From Sitta carolinensis (Eukaryota > Chordata > Aves > Passeriformes > Sittidae): a stretch of 64,000 nt of DNA. Position numbers and translations under genes: made by a program. The DNA lies in assembly GCA_032173965.1 (NCBI GenBank), contig CM063283.1:81160743-81224742 (forward strand), given 5' to 3'. The notes beneath the pieces were generated by a model. That model saw only the letters and a list, made by a program, of their open reading frames with translations, was not told the origin of the DNA and searched no databases. Shown in pieces: positions 11,546 through 24,690 of this stretch. Each line of letters starts with the position of its first letter. The first letter of the stretch is position 1.

Positions 11546-11551
11546 AATAAA
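11546..11551 (+). terminator. candidate proximal polyadenylation signal for ZBED1
   Basis: AATAAA lies 201 bp after the ZBED1 stop codon. It is followed by a TGATTTCTGACTGTGG stretch that could serve as the GU-rich downstream element. Whether it is used cannot be decided from sequence. Confidence 0.45.
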
Positions 11552-12293
11552 TTCTACAAAGACCGTGATTTCTGACTGTGGCCCAAATTTCAGAAAGCAC
11601 TTATCCATGTGCTTTCTTTCCACTTGTTTCAGTGGGAGACAAACACATGCTTATGTGCTTTCTATTATAAAATTATTTTCCTGAGTTAGGACCTTGAGGA
11701 AGTTTTTAAAATTTATGCCTCCATTTTTTAAATCCTGTGTGACTCAGGATACTAGCTTTAAATTTTGGATTTTAAAATGTTTTTAAAATCCATAGATCTG
11801 AGCAGTGAATATTTTTAGAATATGTTGTTGCTATGGAATGAAAAAAGATCTTGAGCCTGATTTTCACTACCTCATGTCTTAGGTCTGGTCTGTGCTAGAA
11901 AAGTTCAGCTGGTATAATTCTGTTGGTTAGGGGACTGATGTGTTATTATTTTAACTGATACTGTGCAGGCATGGGCTGTAGTGTGGATGCATTTATACCA
12001 GGATAATTTATTTTCCTTTCCAGTGCAGTGTAAATGGTGTAAACGCTTAAACTGGTATTCCTGTGTCCACATTAGTCCAGTTTTACCATTTAACTGCAGC
12101 TAAATGTCAAAATTGTTTTTTTGTTTGTTTTGCTTTGTGTCTAAGCAAGACCTGATTGTAGTCTCTTGTGCTTTTGCAATTTGGGAACCAAGTGTGGGGT
12201 CGAGGCAGTGTTGTCTTGTTACCTTTGCCCTGTGCCGATGCCATGGCTGATGCCACATGGTATGTAGCAGCCAAGACATCAGCCCTTTGGTAA

Positions 12294-12320
12294 GGGAGGG
12301 AGGGAGGGAGGGAGGGAGGG
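12294..12320 (+). repeat. (GGGA)n tandem repeat, G-quadruplex motif
   Basis: Seven consecutive GGG runs separated by single A residues on the sense strand, continuing into an imperfect purine stretch to about 12336. Single-base loops predict a very stable parallel G-quadruplex in DNA, or in RNA if transcribed as part of the ZBED1 3' UTR or the DHRSX intron. Confidence 0.9.
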
Positions 12321-13718
12321 AAGGAGAGGGCAGGGAGACGTCTACAGGCCACGGGTCTAACAGTTTGTCTATGTTAAAAAATCCTTAACCTCTTCATTTA
12401 ATGGGGACTTTACCCTGGGTAGCTAGAAACTTTTGTTGGCAAGAAAAGCAAAATAAAAAGCTTTAATATTATGTAAATATATTTAAAGGAAGGGGACCCC
12501 TCCATTTCCTCATATGTATTTAGTGAATCTTTAAAATTGTATTTTGTTATGTTAGCACTTAAAAACTTTTTTCACCTGTCTCTTTTTGATTCAGTTTGTA
12601 GAGTGGACTTCAGTCCTGTCCAGTCTAATGTTTGATTACTGTTTCCAATTAGTTGTGTGTCCTTTTGTGTCTCTAAGCATATGTGTTTTAAGCCCTTTTG
12701 AGAACTTGACAAACAAGAAAAAAGAAAGGAAACCAGCCTGAGACCCCCTCCCATCTCTTAAGAAATACTGTTAAGAAATACTGCAGGTCATAAACATGAT
12801 CGGAGTTCACGCTAGACACAAAGTAAAATGCACCAGCTTTTTTTTCCTGAGGTGCAGTGGAGGACTCTTGGCATTTTCCAGTTACAGTCAAGGTTTGCTT
12901 GGCGTTTTATTTCTGTTACTGGTGTCTCACACACCACCACCACCACCCCCTCCTTGGTGTTAGTCAATGTTGAGCAATATCTGTCTGTTACTGTTCTGGA
13001 GGAAGAAGGTTGAGTTTTTTTCATCACAATGGCACCCGTGGACATTGGGTTGTAAAAAGGGCACATACAGCAGGAACATAGGAAAATGAGAATGTCCATG
13101 AAATTGAATATGTTGCCAAACTGTTTATGGTTTGGTTTAATAGTTTTTGGGAGCCTCTGTGTTTTTTGTAGGTGGTGGGAAGGGGTGGGTGAGTGAGGAG
13201 GAAGGAGAGAGGTTAGGCTGAAGGAACAATAACAGTGAAGTTAGTAGTTGCAACTGCATAAATAAAAATGTTTAAGCCTGGGAAAAATGCAGTTAGCATG
13301 TGGTGCAGCATGTGTTTATCTCTTAGTAAGCCTGGGGTTTCACTTTCCAGACCCCTGAAAGCTGATTTGCACTTGTACAAAGTACACAGACTGTGCATCC
13401 TATTGAATGTTGCTACTCTCCATGTCCACTGAAGACGTATATATATTTGCCCAAGGTGCTTGGCCTAAAATCCCACAAGTATATAGGCTAGCTGTGAGAG
13501 CAACAAAATCAAATTATGGAAGGGAGTGAGATACCTGAGCTCCTGTGACGCCCCAGCAGTCTGCCAGGAAGAGCTATTGGTTTTTATGCAGCTGTTACCA
13601 CCACTGCAAGCCCTCCCTCCAGGACCTGCACAAGTGCTGGTGGGAAGTGTTGATCCTGTCTTACATGAGCATAATTTAAAGCTGAGCCCTCACAATTAAG
13701 GCAAAGCCCAGAGCACCC

Positions 13719-13808
13719 TCGGTCCGCACTCGGCCTTCCCCTCTTGGCAGCGTCGTATCCGCCTCCATCCTCCTAGGGCTGAACGTAAACAGTGACGCTT
13801 ACAAGCGG
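13719..13808. other. isolated CpG-dense patch in AT-rich intron
   Basis: Nine CpG dinucleotides occur within 90 bp, while the neighbouring kilobases have almost none. The patch ends about 70 bp before a well-formed AATAAA at 13876. It has no open frame worth noting and no recognised repeat. It could be a small regulatory element or a conserved part of a ZBED1 3' UTR. Confidence 0.5.
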
Positions 13809-13875
13809 TTTTACTGAGATCAGTGCAATGCACTACTCTCTTCCTTCCAGCTTCTTTTTATTTTTTGGTATCCAA

Positions 13876-13881
13876 AATAAA
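13876..13881 (+). terminator. candidate distal polyadenylation signal
   Basis: AATAAA is followed within 30 bp by a TGATGTGTCTC-type GU-rich element, which makes it a better-formed site than the one at 11546. It would give a ZBED1 3' UTR of about 2.5 kb. Use is unproven. Confidence 0.4.
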
Positions 13882-16800
13882 ATTGTAGTTGGTTCAATTG
13901 ATGTGTCTCAGCATTCTTTTAAAAAAAAGGAGAAGGAAAAAAAAAAAAAGCAAAACCATTGTTAGTCTTACCCATTGTCTGTGAGAATTTTTATTTAATG
14001 TTCTAAGCCTGGAATATTGTTAAATAAACCAGAAAAATAAGTTAGTTACTAGATTATTTGTCTGATGTGTGGTCATATCTGCAGCACTTTATGACTTTGA
14101 ACTCTTCCACAACAGGGGGAGGTTGTATTCTAAGGATTTAAAGCTATGCATTTATTTTCCTTTTGATCCTGTAAGTTATTTTTAAAAAATGCTGTACAAA
14201 TCTTTTGGATTAAAAAAAATGAGGATGAAAAATGTTGGAAGTTTAGATGATTTCTCTCACTTAAATACGTGTGGTGTTTTTCATTTATTGACAAGATTTT
14301 CTGTTTAGTTGGGTGGAGAAGAAAAATTGCAAAGCTGTTTTAAATATTGCTACAACTTGAGTTAACCCTGGTGTCACTGCCAAGGGTGGGACCAGAACAC
14401 ATTTCCTAATAATGTTATTAAGTCAACTTTATGTTTGTGTTTCTTGACAGCTACTTTGAATCCATAGCCTAATGTTTCCTTTTCAGTATGGCTGAGACAC
14501 CTTTTTGGAGGGGCAATAGAGGAACAAACTTCAGCTTTGAGTACTTTCATGCTGAAAAAGTGAATTTTTGAACATGCTTTCAAAGTACGTATTGTCTGTC
14601 AGAAGAATTGCCCTTGTCACCAACTAGGTTTTGGCAATTCAGGATTAAAACTCAGTGGGCTAGGTGAGGTTTCTTGGGGTAATAATATAACTAAAGGGAG
14701 TTTTGTGTTTCTGACCAACCCTTGCATGAATTTCACCTCCCTCTGCCATCAGGGATTATGTGAAGACAAAGAGAAAAGCCTGAACCATACTGAACTTGAA
14801 AAGGTGATTTTTTTTTCCAGCAAACAATGTCTGAAGTGCTTTGGTTTAAAGAAGGGCAATAAAGTTCTGTATTATTTATGGAAAGGGTGTATTGTTTTAA
14901 GTTTCTATTGCAGAAGTCTGTTAGATTGATTTCAAGCAATTTCTTTAACCAATGTCATGGTGTCCAATTAGCTTTACAGGAGCATTTGTAAGCAGGCAGG
15001 AATATTAAAAGCAAAAGAAACACAAATTGGTTATTTGTAATATTTTATAGGACTGCTGAAAGCTTAAAAGTGACGTGTAGTTCTTGATTTTTGTCCAGCT
15101 TTAAAATAAGGGGCTGTCTGAGGACGTAATTTCTGAAGGAGGGGAAATACATGGATATGAACACAGAAGTAATGTGTTACGTACTTCATGACAGTTGGGT
15201 AAAGGAAACTTTATGCTGGAAAAATTACATTTTAGTCTCTGAACACCATCCTCCTTTTGGTAGTCTCCATTTTTGAGTGTCCTTCTGAAGATCTGATGAT
15301 CCTGGTTCTGGTGGTGTTACCTAGACTGTCTTCTTAGCTCGGCTGAAAGGAGTCTTGTGGTCTCTTAAGTTTTGTGGCCTTTTTTTTTTTAGCTTTGGGC
15401 CAGACTATATGGTCTGTCTTGCCTCATCTCCTCCAAATTACTGTTCTTCTAAATTCAAAACATATTTAGGGGACATAGGGAAATTATGGAAATTGGTTTT
15501 TACTTTTTTAGTAGCTTGGTGCTGTAGAGAGAATTTAAAGATACAGCTTCATTTTATGTCTGCCTTAAGAGCAAATCAGTAAACCATGTCTTAATGATAC
15601 AATTTAAACTGTAATTTCAAAACATCTCTGCAGTTGCAGTTTATAATGCTGTTATTTTTAAGTACAAAAGAATTTCTTTTAGATTGAACAATAGAAATCA
15701 ATTAAATATATTTTTACTATTGTTGCAGTCCCTTTCTTCAGTTGGGTTAAAATGCCACAAGAGAATTGAGTTTAGCATTTAAAAAATGGAAAAAAAAAAA
15801 AAAAAAGAAAAACAAACCACTGTCTTTGAGCTTACCTTGTGTTTTAAAAATGCAGTTGGATTTATATGTTTTTAAAAATTCAAAGGCTCTTGCAGCAATT
15901 ATTTTCTAACAAGAGTCCTTCAAAACTTGGAATTGTTAAAATATTAAGATTTTTGAACATTTCTGCTGACATTTCCACACTGAGTGGTATTGATTTCTCT
16001 TGCTGCCAAAAGATCACAAAAGTGATGCTGCCATCTTTAGTGCTTTGAAATGGTGTAACTTTTTTCCAGAGGTTTTGAAAAGTCTTATTACCTGTTGGAC
16101 TCGTGTGCTGTTTTCCTTGCATCACAATTACTTATTTCCAGTGACTTGAGTTTGCCAAATCCTCTGTTCTGTCTTCTCTCCCTGGCCCTGCCTGAGCAGA
16201 ATGCTGGGAGGAAGCAGCAGGGAGGCCAACTCCAGCTTCTTCTCTTATAGAGAGACTTCTTTGAGAGCAGATAAAATTCAGTTTAAAGAGTTTAGACTAG
16301 GTTCTTATTCCAGTCAATTATTCAAATAGTTACTTGTTTAATAATGACATAGAAAAGAGTGTTCTGTGACATTTAAATAAATATTTTATATAGACAGTAA
16401 AGCTTCAGTTCCTTTTTTGATGGATATTTTGGGGATAACATTTACAGTTGTTTTCCTGGAATAAATGCCATGGTTAGAGGTACGCCAGGATTCAGCTATC
16501 AGAAGGAGTAGGGCAGTGCTGTTTGTAAGAGACAGGAGGGGATACTTTCATTTGAAATAAGTGAGAAATGTTGTCTTTATTGTAACACTCTTAGGTAAAA
16601 GATAAATAAAATGCATCTGCAAATGTGATAGCCTCATAATTTAGATATATCTCTAGAGAATTAATCCGTTTGTTTTGCTTAGTTCACTGAAAATATGACT
16701 ATTTGTCCATAGCTGCATGTGCATGATGTCATGATCAACAGTGCTTCCCCAAACAATGCAGAATAAGGTTACTTTTAAAAAGACAGTTTCTTGGTTACGT

Positions 16801-19800
16801 ACAATATTCTTTCTGTCTGTTTATTGTCCCCAAATAGTTGCAGTTAGGAATGAAAAATTAATTTTATCCAGTGGATACTGCTTTGCTTTTGAATTTGAGG
16901 CATTTTGTGTGTCCTGTGTCTTTACAGACACTGCAATTGAAAGGGTTTCATTCTCTCTTTCTTTTTGCTTTTTTTTGTTTGCTTTTTTTCTTTGTGAGTC
17001 ATCAGTGAGGTTTACAGTGATAGGAATTTGCAGTCATAACAAGGAAGATGTCAAGTCAGCATCAGGAGAGCTCTTGCCAGAAACATCCAGTCCCATGTCG
17101 TGAACGCAGTGCTCCAAGGGAAACCTTCATTGTCTCAAACACAACCGTCTGAGGTGTGTGAGAGAGAAAATTAAAGTGCTTTTTTGTAAGCAATGCACAA
17201 TTCTGTGTTATGGGTGATAATGCAGTTTGGTGTCAGTTTGTGCTCTGGGATGCACTCAGTGGTTTGGCACCAAATAAAAGTTTATTGAGCACACAGCAGA
17301 ACTTATAGGAACAGAAGGAATTTAATAACAAATGTGAAAAATGCAATTGTTTTACTTATTGAAATGGATAGGAAGTGGGCCCATCTAAAGAAAACACTGA
17401 AATTTTATGAGGAGTCTCCAATTTCTATCCAAAATCCTAATAACACTTAAAAATGCTAAATGACTAACCTTCCTGTAGTCTGACATTTTAAAACTCCGTA
17501 AAACAATTGTTTTACACACTTTTTGGTGTTCACATGCTACTGGCGATAAACTCTGTTAACTCCAAAAAAACTGCACTCCCAAATGGCTTGGGAGGAGTTC
17601 TCATTAATAAGGTATTGGAGAAGAAGGGAGATTCAAGCTCTTACTGTGACCTGGCCTCCAGCCTGTGGGAGTGTTGGCTGAAGGGACTGTTTTTGGATGA
17701 TATTTTGACACATTGATCTACACAGATAAACATTCACATGCAGTCCAAGAACTTGCCACTGATCATAAATCTGGCCAGACCCAAGGGAGCGAGTGCTGTG
17801 GTGAGAAAGCCAGTCTTGTGGATGAGTGGAGCATGTATCCCTTCTAGTTCCTCATTCTAAGCCCCACTTTATTTCCTGCACAGGCAGCAAGTACATTGAT
17901 GCTGCTCTTTGCTGTCTTACTTGCTCTGTGCCTCTTGTATTCCAAGTGTAAGAATAGGAGAATGTGACCGGCGTGTTTTCAAGCCTTGGTGAATTTAGGC
18001 AGAAGTTCACCTGCACTCTTCATGATTTGCTGCCTAGTTTGCATGAGCAGCAGGTTGAGGATAATACGGTGTTTACCCTGTGGTGTTGGGAATGCAAAAC
18101 TGGCATTGCTACTCAGAGATTTCTATGTACCTGCTCAGAGAAATGGAGTGAGAAAAGCACAACCTTGTGCATACTGTGTCTGAAGGTATGACTCAGTGCC
18201 CAAATGGGCTTAAAGTGCTCACAAGTTCTGCCGTAGTCTTGCAGACAAACCACCTTGTGCATGCTCCGCCCCCACTGCCCTGCTTCCCCTCCATCAATGT
18301 TCACGAAGAATTCACAGTTCTTTTTGGAGAGATAAATTCAGAGATAATACATGAAACTATTTGTCAGTTGTTAAGACCATTGCAATATGCATTTTGTGCC
18401 TTTTTTGGCAATGCCTGCCAAAGCTGATGGAAGATAACATTTTATCCCAGAGAACTCTTCCCTGCAGTGAGCGGATCAGCTCAGTCCGCAAAGTTGTTTT
18501 GTTGGCTGCACTTCTGCCTTTTCTCTAGGCTGTTTAGGAAAGTTGCTGTGCTCAACAGACGGAAAAACAGATTCCTCCAGAGTGTTTTCCCTGTGTTTTT
18601 GTGTTGCTGGGGCTGCTTTCTGGTCTGCACATGCCTGAAGGAAGGGGATGGGCCAGGGCTTTTGCCATTACTCTGCTTCTTCCCTGGGCTGATTTGCCAC
18701 CCCTAGAAGAAGATTGTGCAGAAGGTATCACACTGCTGGGTGATAAGTTTGCAAACACCAGGACTACAAAATGATTTGTTCATTTTATGTTTATATTTAT
18801 ATGTAGACTAAGATTAAAATGATACAAAATATGGCCTTAAAAGGAGTCTGCAGTCTACTCACTAGCTCCTTGACTTAGGTGTCTAAATACAGATTTAGGG
18901 ACCTTATCTCCAAAAGTAATCCATTTTGCATGCTCTCTCTTCAGACCCTCTAAAAATTTCGGCATCACAAGTATGTATCTTTTTATATCTTTTAAGGATA
19001 TTTTGGGGTGGACTGTGTATGAAATGCAAACCACAACTTTTTATTTTACATGCATACATTTTGTCTTCCATTGTGCTTCAAAGGTTAGTGTCCCTAGAAT
19101 TATTCTGTCTGAAAAATCTATCGGAACATTTCAGGTCCCAAATGTAGGTGAGCTTCAGAAGTAAGAGAAATATTCTCCCCCACAATTCATAACCTGAAAG
19201 GCTTAATTATTCTCTTGTTGAAAGAGGCAATTGTAACTGCATTTTGCTCAAATATGGGAGAATGTGAAGTGTAAATATTTACATTTTTAGGTAAAATTCT
19301 GATTAAAAGGCTTAACTGTAAGCACCTCATTTTGTGCCCTTACCTGCATCATAGCAATATGGAACCAGACCCACGGTGTTTCAGTGAGCATACAAATGAA
19401 AGAACAACACTTACTTAGTCATTATTTCTGCCTGTGAGGTGTTTCAGTTTTGATGATTTAGTTGTAACAAACATAAAAACCAACAGTTTCAGCAGATGTG
19501 AATGACCATTTCTATTGTGTGGAACTTCCCTCCTCAGTAAACAGGAACTTAACATTCCTTTGCTAATGTAGAACAAAGGAAAGGAGGTAAATGGGGGTAC
19601 ATTATTACAGGTGGAAGGTTGGGTGTTTGCTTTTTGCTCATGCTGCTGAAGCACTGATGGATTTCAGAGCCAAGTGAGGGATTCCATCTGTGCATTTGAG
19701 TCTAACAATGGGCAGATGGTATCTTTGCAGAGTATATATGGCCTTTGTCTTCAAGTCAGCACTGCCAAGCAATGGCTGGTAGTGCAAATTCAAACTTCTG

Positions 19801-22800
19801 CAGCCTCTTTATCTCTGCAGTTTTGGGTCTATTTGGCCTAAGATCTTCTCCTTTAGGTGATAGAGCAAATCGTTAGCTTTAGCATCTCTGTGCTAATGAT
19901 GGGATGCTGCAACTGAAGAAAATGTGCTAGAAAGTGTAGTTGTTCCTTTACATCGTAAAAAGAGTTGTTTAACCAAATTCCACTCAGCCACCCTTCAGCT
20001 GAAGGCACAGGAGGTTGTAGAAATTCAGCTGAGGAATGTGAAAGCAGCTTTACTGACAGGGCAGTTGGGTGGATTAAAGTTTTGTGTCATGCAGGGCCTT
20101 GTGTGGACTCCACCATGAGACTTCCTGTGTAGGACAAATTGCACAACCAGAAGTCTTATTTGGTTCAGTTGTGAGTGTTTGAAGGAGCCTCCTAACATTT
20201 TGCATGGTTAGAGGCAGGTGGAAGTAGTCATGGATCCCGTGATGTTATTTTTAGAGATATTTTTGTAGTAACTAAGTAGTAAGTTAGTTTTCTTAGACAA
20301 TGTAGGTACTGTCCCACCACAAATGCTTTACTTGGAGTTCCCTTGTGCAGTGCTGGAGTAGTGAAGAAGTTCCATGGGCACTGATGTATGATTCTTGATT
20401 CAAATCAGTCGTGGTAAAACTTAATGCATTGAACAAATGCATTCTTAGGAAATACACTTCAATACTTGCATCACAAAGATTATGTGTGCCTTGCCTTACA
20501 GACAGGGCAAGGAACAAGATTTATGCAGTTAAGAATAAAAATACTATACATAACACACACACAGAGAGTCCTCTCTCGCTGTTTGCAGAAACTGTTGCCT
20601 GCCAGTTTCAAGCTTTCTATCCTCAAAGTTTCTAAATTACAGATGTCATTACAGAGAGTGATTTTGGTTTGTGGCTTTGTCATACTGTATGAATTACTGC
20701 ATTAAAGCTGCAGATGTGGTGGAATCGAGCAAGATTCAAATAGGCATATTGCCAGCAAGGAAAGAAAATATTTGAGAGTTGCGGTTCCCACAGCAGATAA
20801 CCAAAAGAGCAGGGAAATTTTGCTTCACATCAGAATTGCTTTTAAGAAAAAAGAAAGTGACATAGTTTTGTAATAAAATAATGACATTTGTTTTCATTTC
20901 ATCGTATTTATGCTTTTCTAGGAGACCTTTGATACTTCACAGAACATTCATTGGGCAAGAAAATTACATCCCCATCCTACCCAAAACATCCTCTGTGTTG
21001 TATAAAGCTGAGTTAGAGTGCTTGGCTCTGACACAGTTCTGCTTTTTGTTGTGTGCCTGTTTTCTGCCAGACTATGCTTTCTGGAACATGGATATTTGCT
21101 GTGTAAGGGAATGCCTAGCCATGATTGCTAACATTGCTCAATATTTTAAATTATCCTGGAGAGTTAAAGAAAAAAAGGAAAATTGGACCAAAAAATGCAC
21201 TGAACTTTTTTTTCTGAAGGATGAGTTTGAGGGAACAACTAAAACCTTTCCTTTTCTTTCTTGTTGACACGCTGGTAACACTGGTAATATGGCTGATAAA
21301 ACTAAACACCTGGTAAGCTCTGCACAGAGTTACCCTCTGATGTGAACATCACTGGCGTGAGGAAACAAAGTCATGCCAAATCAAAGCAAAGCTCTGCCAC
21401 CTCCTGACCTTGCATCTCATGCTGGTGTTTCTCTAGTGTACAAACCAGGGACTGAAGTTAATGAACCTTATGGGTGTTCAATGATTTTGGGATTAAACTT
21501 CTAGTCTGCGCGGGACAGGGTTTGGTTGCCAGCTCTGGCTGCCCAGGTGTGATGTGCAGCAGCAGGAGGCGGGTGATGCTCCATGTTAGCCATTTGTGCT
21601 GAAACTGCTGATTAGGGCCCCAAGTCCATGTCCTTAACAAAGCCAGCCCACGAGGTGTACTCTGTTCTAGGAAGGTTATTTTTAAAGCAGAAACAAATAG
21701 TTCTGTATAACAGTATTTTTTAAGTTTATCAACCAGTCCCAACTAAGGAAAATACAGAGGAGTTGGGAGTCAGACCTTATTCTTTAAGAAAAGTTCAGTG
21801 GTACCACTGCAAATGGCTTATAAAGTCTGCAACGTCTAAGAATTACACAGAATGAAAGAACTTTGTATGCTAAACGTTACTGCAGACCAGAACTGACACA
21901 GTGGTGACCTTGTAATTTTTTTACTGAATGTATCCCAGTGAACAGAGTGCCTGCAGAACAGTAACTGTTGTCTTTCTGGCAATTGAATATAACCTCGGTA
22001 ACTGGAAATGGGACATTTGTGCTATGAAACACTTCTTATAGCTGAGATACAAGGACTTCTTGGGCATATTTTTCCAAAGTAACATCTTGTTAATGAATAA
22101 AGTCATCCAGGTGAATACAGTTCTGCTGGCTGGAGTGTTTTCAGGCTAATTAATACCACTGCATATATATGCCAATCTTACTTATGTGTTCCTAACTGGA
22201 ATCGCCACATTGCCTTGTGTATAATTTTAACATTAAATAGCCTGCTGAAAATTAGTAGGAAAAAGGTCAAGAAATGCAAAATCCATGTTCTCTCAATGAT
22301 GCTGTACTTCCTAATTATATGATACAGATATTTGAAGAGCAACTAATTTGAGTCAGAAGCAAGTGTCAAGAGCTGCAAATGTTGCCATTAGTAGTGCCTA
22401 GTAGGTGCTAGCAGAGTTCTTTGCACTTGGTTGTAGGCATTCTTCCTGTGGTCCTCATGGGTTCCTTTCTGGTGTCAATCTGTTAAAGACATTATGTGTA
22501 TTCATTCAGCACTCCAAGGAGGAAAGGGATATTTGAAGATACAAGAAAGAGGATATAAAACAACAAAATAGGTGGGTCATGTTGAGGCCTAGACTTCAGC
22601 TTGAGCATGGCCCTGTTAGGGTTGTACTACAGTGGCATATGGACTTATTAGTTTATGCTCCAATATAATTACCTTTATTGGGATCTTTTTACTGTTAATT
22701 GTATCTTCTAGCCATCTCTTCCACATCAATTTTCAGAACAATGATTTTTTTTTCAGCTTTGACTCATTAATACTAGTCATAAAGTATTCTAGTGAGATAC

Positions 22801-24417
22801 AAGTGAAAACCTTGGGTTTTTTCCCAGTCTTCTGGTACAATTAACAAAGTTTTTGTTTTCTTCCCTGAAGAAGAAAAAACATATACATACCCATATACAA
22901 ATACAGAAAATGATTGCAATTTAGCAATGAAGTCCAGTTTTTTCAGTCCACATTCTTCCAAGCTGCCACCCTTTGCTGTAAAGAACAAAGTTTCTTTGCA
23001 AGTTTGGTGTGGCCGACAGCTAGCACATAGTTTTGCTGAGAGCTTTGGGGACAGGGGCCCAGGCTGGGTTGCTTGGTGGGCATCATGTAGATAGATCAGC
23101 CTCTCTGCAGGTGTGATCTATTCCTTGCAAAGGCATCAGGGTCTGTGTTGAAATGGCTTTGCAGCGTGCTCCTCTGGCTTGGCACATGGCAGCTTGGAGG
23201 GGATGATGCTGAGACCTCTTCTTCCTGCCCAGTCCCTGACACTTGCAACTACAAAAAGGGCTGAGTAAATAGAAGGCTGGCAAAGTACCTGTGCTTCCTA
23301 GAGAAATGTCATTGATGTCACAGGAGTGTAGGTGATGTTGTCCTGGTGAGTTTTGCTCAGGTTTGCACTGTCAGTACAGAGAGGGACATCCAGAACAACT
23401 GAATGGTTTGACTGCAACTACTGTTTTCTAGCTTGAAAAGTTTTCTCCACCAGGAGAAACTTTCATGGCGCTGGCTGTGCTGGTGTACTCCATGCTGGGC
23501 AAAGCATTCCCCTGTAAAGTCACCACAAAGATTATCAGGGCAGCACTTGCAGAACAGCTTACTCAGTAAGATAATATTTTCTGTTTCCCCAAGAGAAACA
23601 GGGAATGCTGTTAACTGCCTGACGCAGAGTTTGGGGTTTTTTTTGGGACAGTAGCACTGGTCACAGAGTGCATGAGGGCACAGACATGTTGGCCAGATGT
23701 CTTAGCATGCCTTGGGAGCAAGGTAGTACTGTGGCCAAAATGAAGGTGGTGTGACTCTCAGCACTTCTGGATTTTCTGTATGGATACTTGAAAAGCTTCA
23801 AGTGCAATAACAAAAGAAATGCTGATGTAAGAACTGCAGTAGCTGCTGGTGCAGCTTGCAGAATTGGCAGGGGCTCACTTTTCTTTTCTTGCAAGGAACT
23901 GTTCACCTTTTACCTTCTGTATCACCAGGATTTTTTTCTGGGAGAGGTTCTGACTGGTGGCAAAGCCCTACCAGAGGGCCAAGTGTGAGTGGGCTGGCTG
24001 TTTACAATGTGTATTACTAGGGGGCTGATGGAGATTTAAGACTGGAGTCTGGAATAGAAATTGCATTTTAGGGTCGTATCCTTCAAATCACCTAGAAGTC
24101 AGTGCACAGTGTAACTAATGCATGTGTTTCAAATGTCTTGTATATTTATGGAAAAGAGCCTAGAGAGAAAAGTATTGGAAACAGCAGAGAGCTGTCAGAC
24201 AAGCCAGTGCAAGATCTTGGGCTTTTATTCCTCAGGCTCTTTTTTTTTTTTTTTTTCCTCCCCTTGATATGTTTAAATTGCTAAGTTCCTTTATGCTTCA
24301 TAAAAAGAAAGCTTCATTCAAATTATTTTAATTATTTAGCACCCAACAGAAATTAAACACAGCTATAACTTTTTGCTGTTTAGCGTGAGGTGGAACAAAA
24401 ATGCTGTCTATTGGCTT

Positions 24418-24690
24418 AGAATCATAGGATCACTTAGGTTGGAAGAGACCTACAAGATCATCATGTCCAAACATAAACCCAGCACCACTATATTTACTAG
24501 CTAACCATGTCTCCAAGTGTCACACCTCCATGTTTTTTGAACACTTCTCTGGGTGTCCTGTTCCAATGCCTTCATCACTTCGGTGAAGAAACTGTTCCTA
24601 ATATGTAATCTAAACCTCCCCTGGCAAAAGATCCGGCAATTTTATTTGGTTCTGTCACTGTTACCTGGCTAGACAAGGCCCATCCTTTGA
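24418..24690 (-). mobile_element. CR1 LINE 3'-end fragment, antisense
   Basis: The segment begins with AGAATCATAGGATCAC, the reverse complement of the CR1 terminal ATTCTATG-type repeat. It continues through CR1 3' UTR landmarks such as GGTTGGAAGAGACCT, CCCAGCACCACTA, ACCATGTC, TTCCAATGCC and GAAACTGTTCCTAAT. It is 5'-truncated, fading near 24690, and moderately diverged, with no coding capacity. Confidence 0.92.

Larger units (their letters stand above)
11552..24417 (+). other. DHRSX intron 1 after ZBED1; distal ZBED1 3' UTR possible, otherwise no gene
   Basis: Non-coding, AT-rich. The first 2.4 kb may belong to a long ZBED1 3' UTR. Further AATAAA-type hexamers occur near 12452, 13876 and 14024. 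Beyond that I see only simple repeats (A run 15790-15806, T run 24240-24256) and short chance frames. A frame near 17640 contains the residues YCDLAS, which also occur in DHRSX, but it lies before exon 2 and has no splice context (see rejected items). Confidence 0.55.

Noticed and set aside
17507..17716. Plus-strand frame containing YCDLAS, as in the DHRSX strand after exon 3
   Set aside because: It lies before exon 2, the match is six residues only, the flanking residues do not fit DHRSX, and the splice sites and order are wrong. Chance match.
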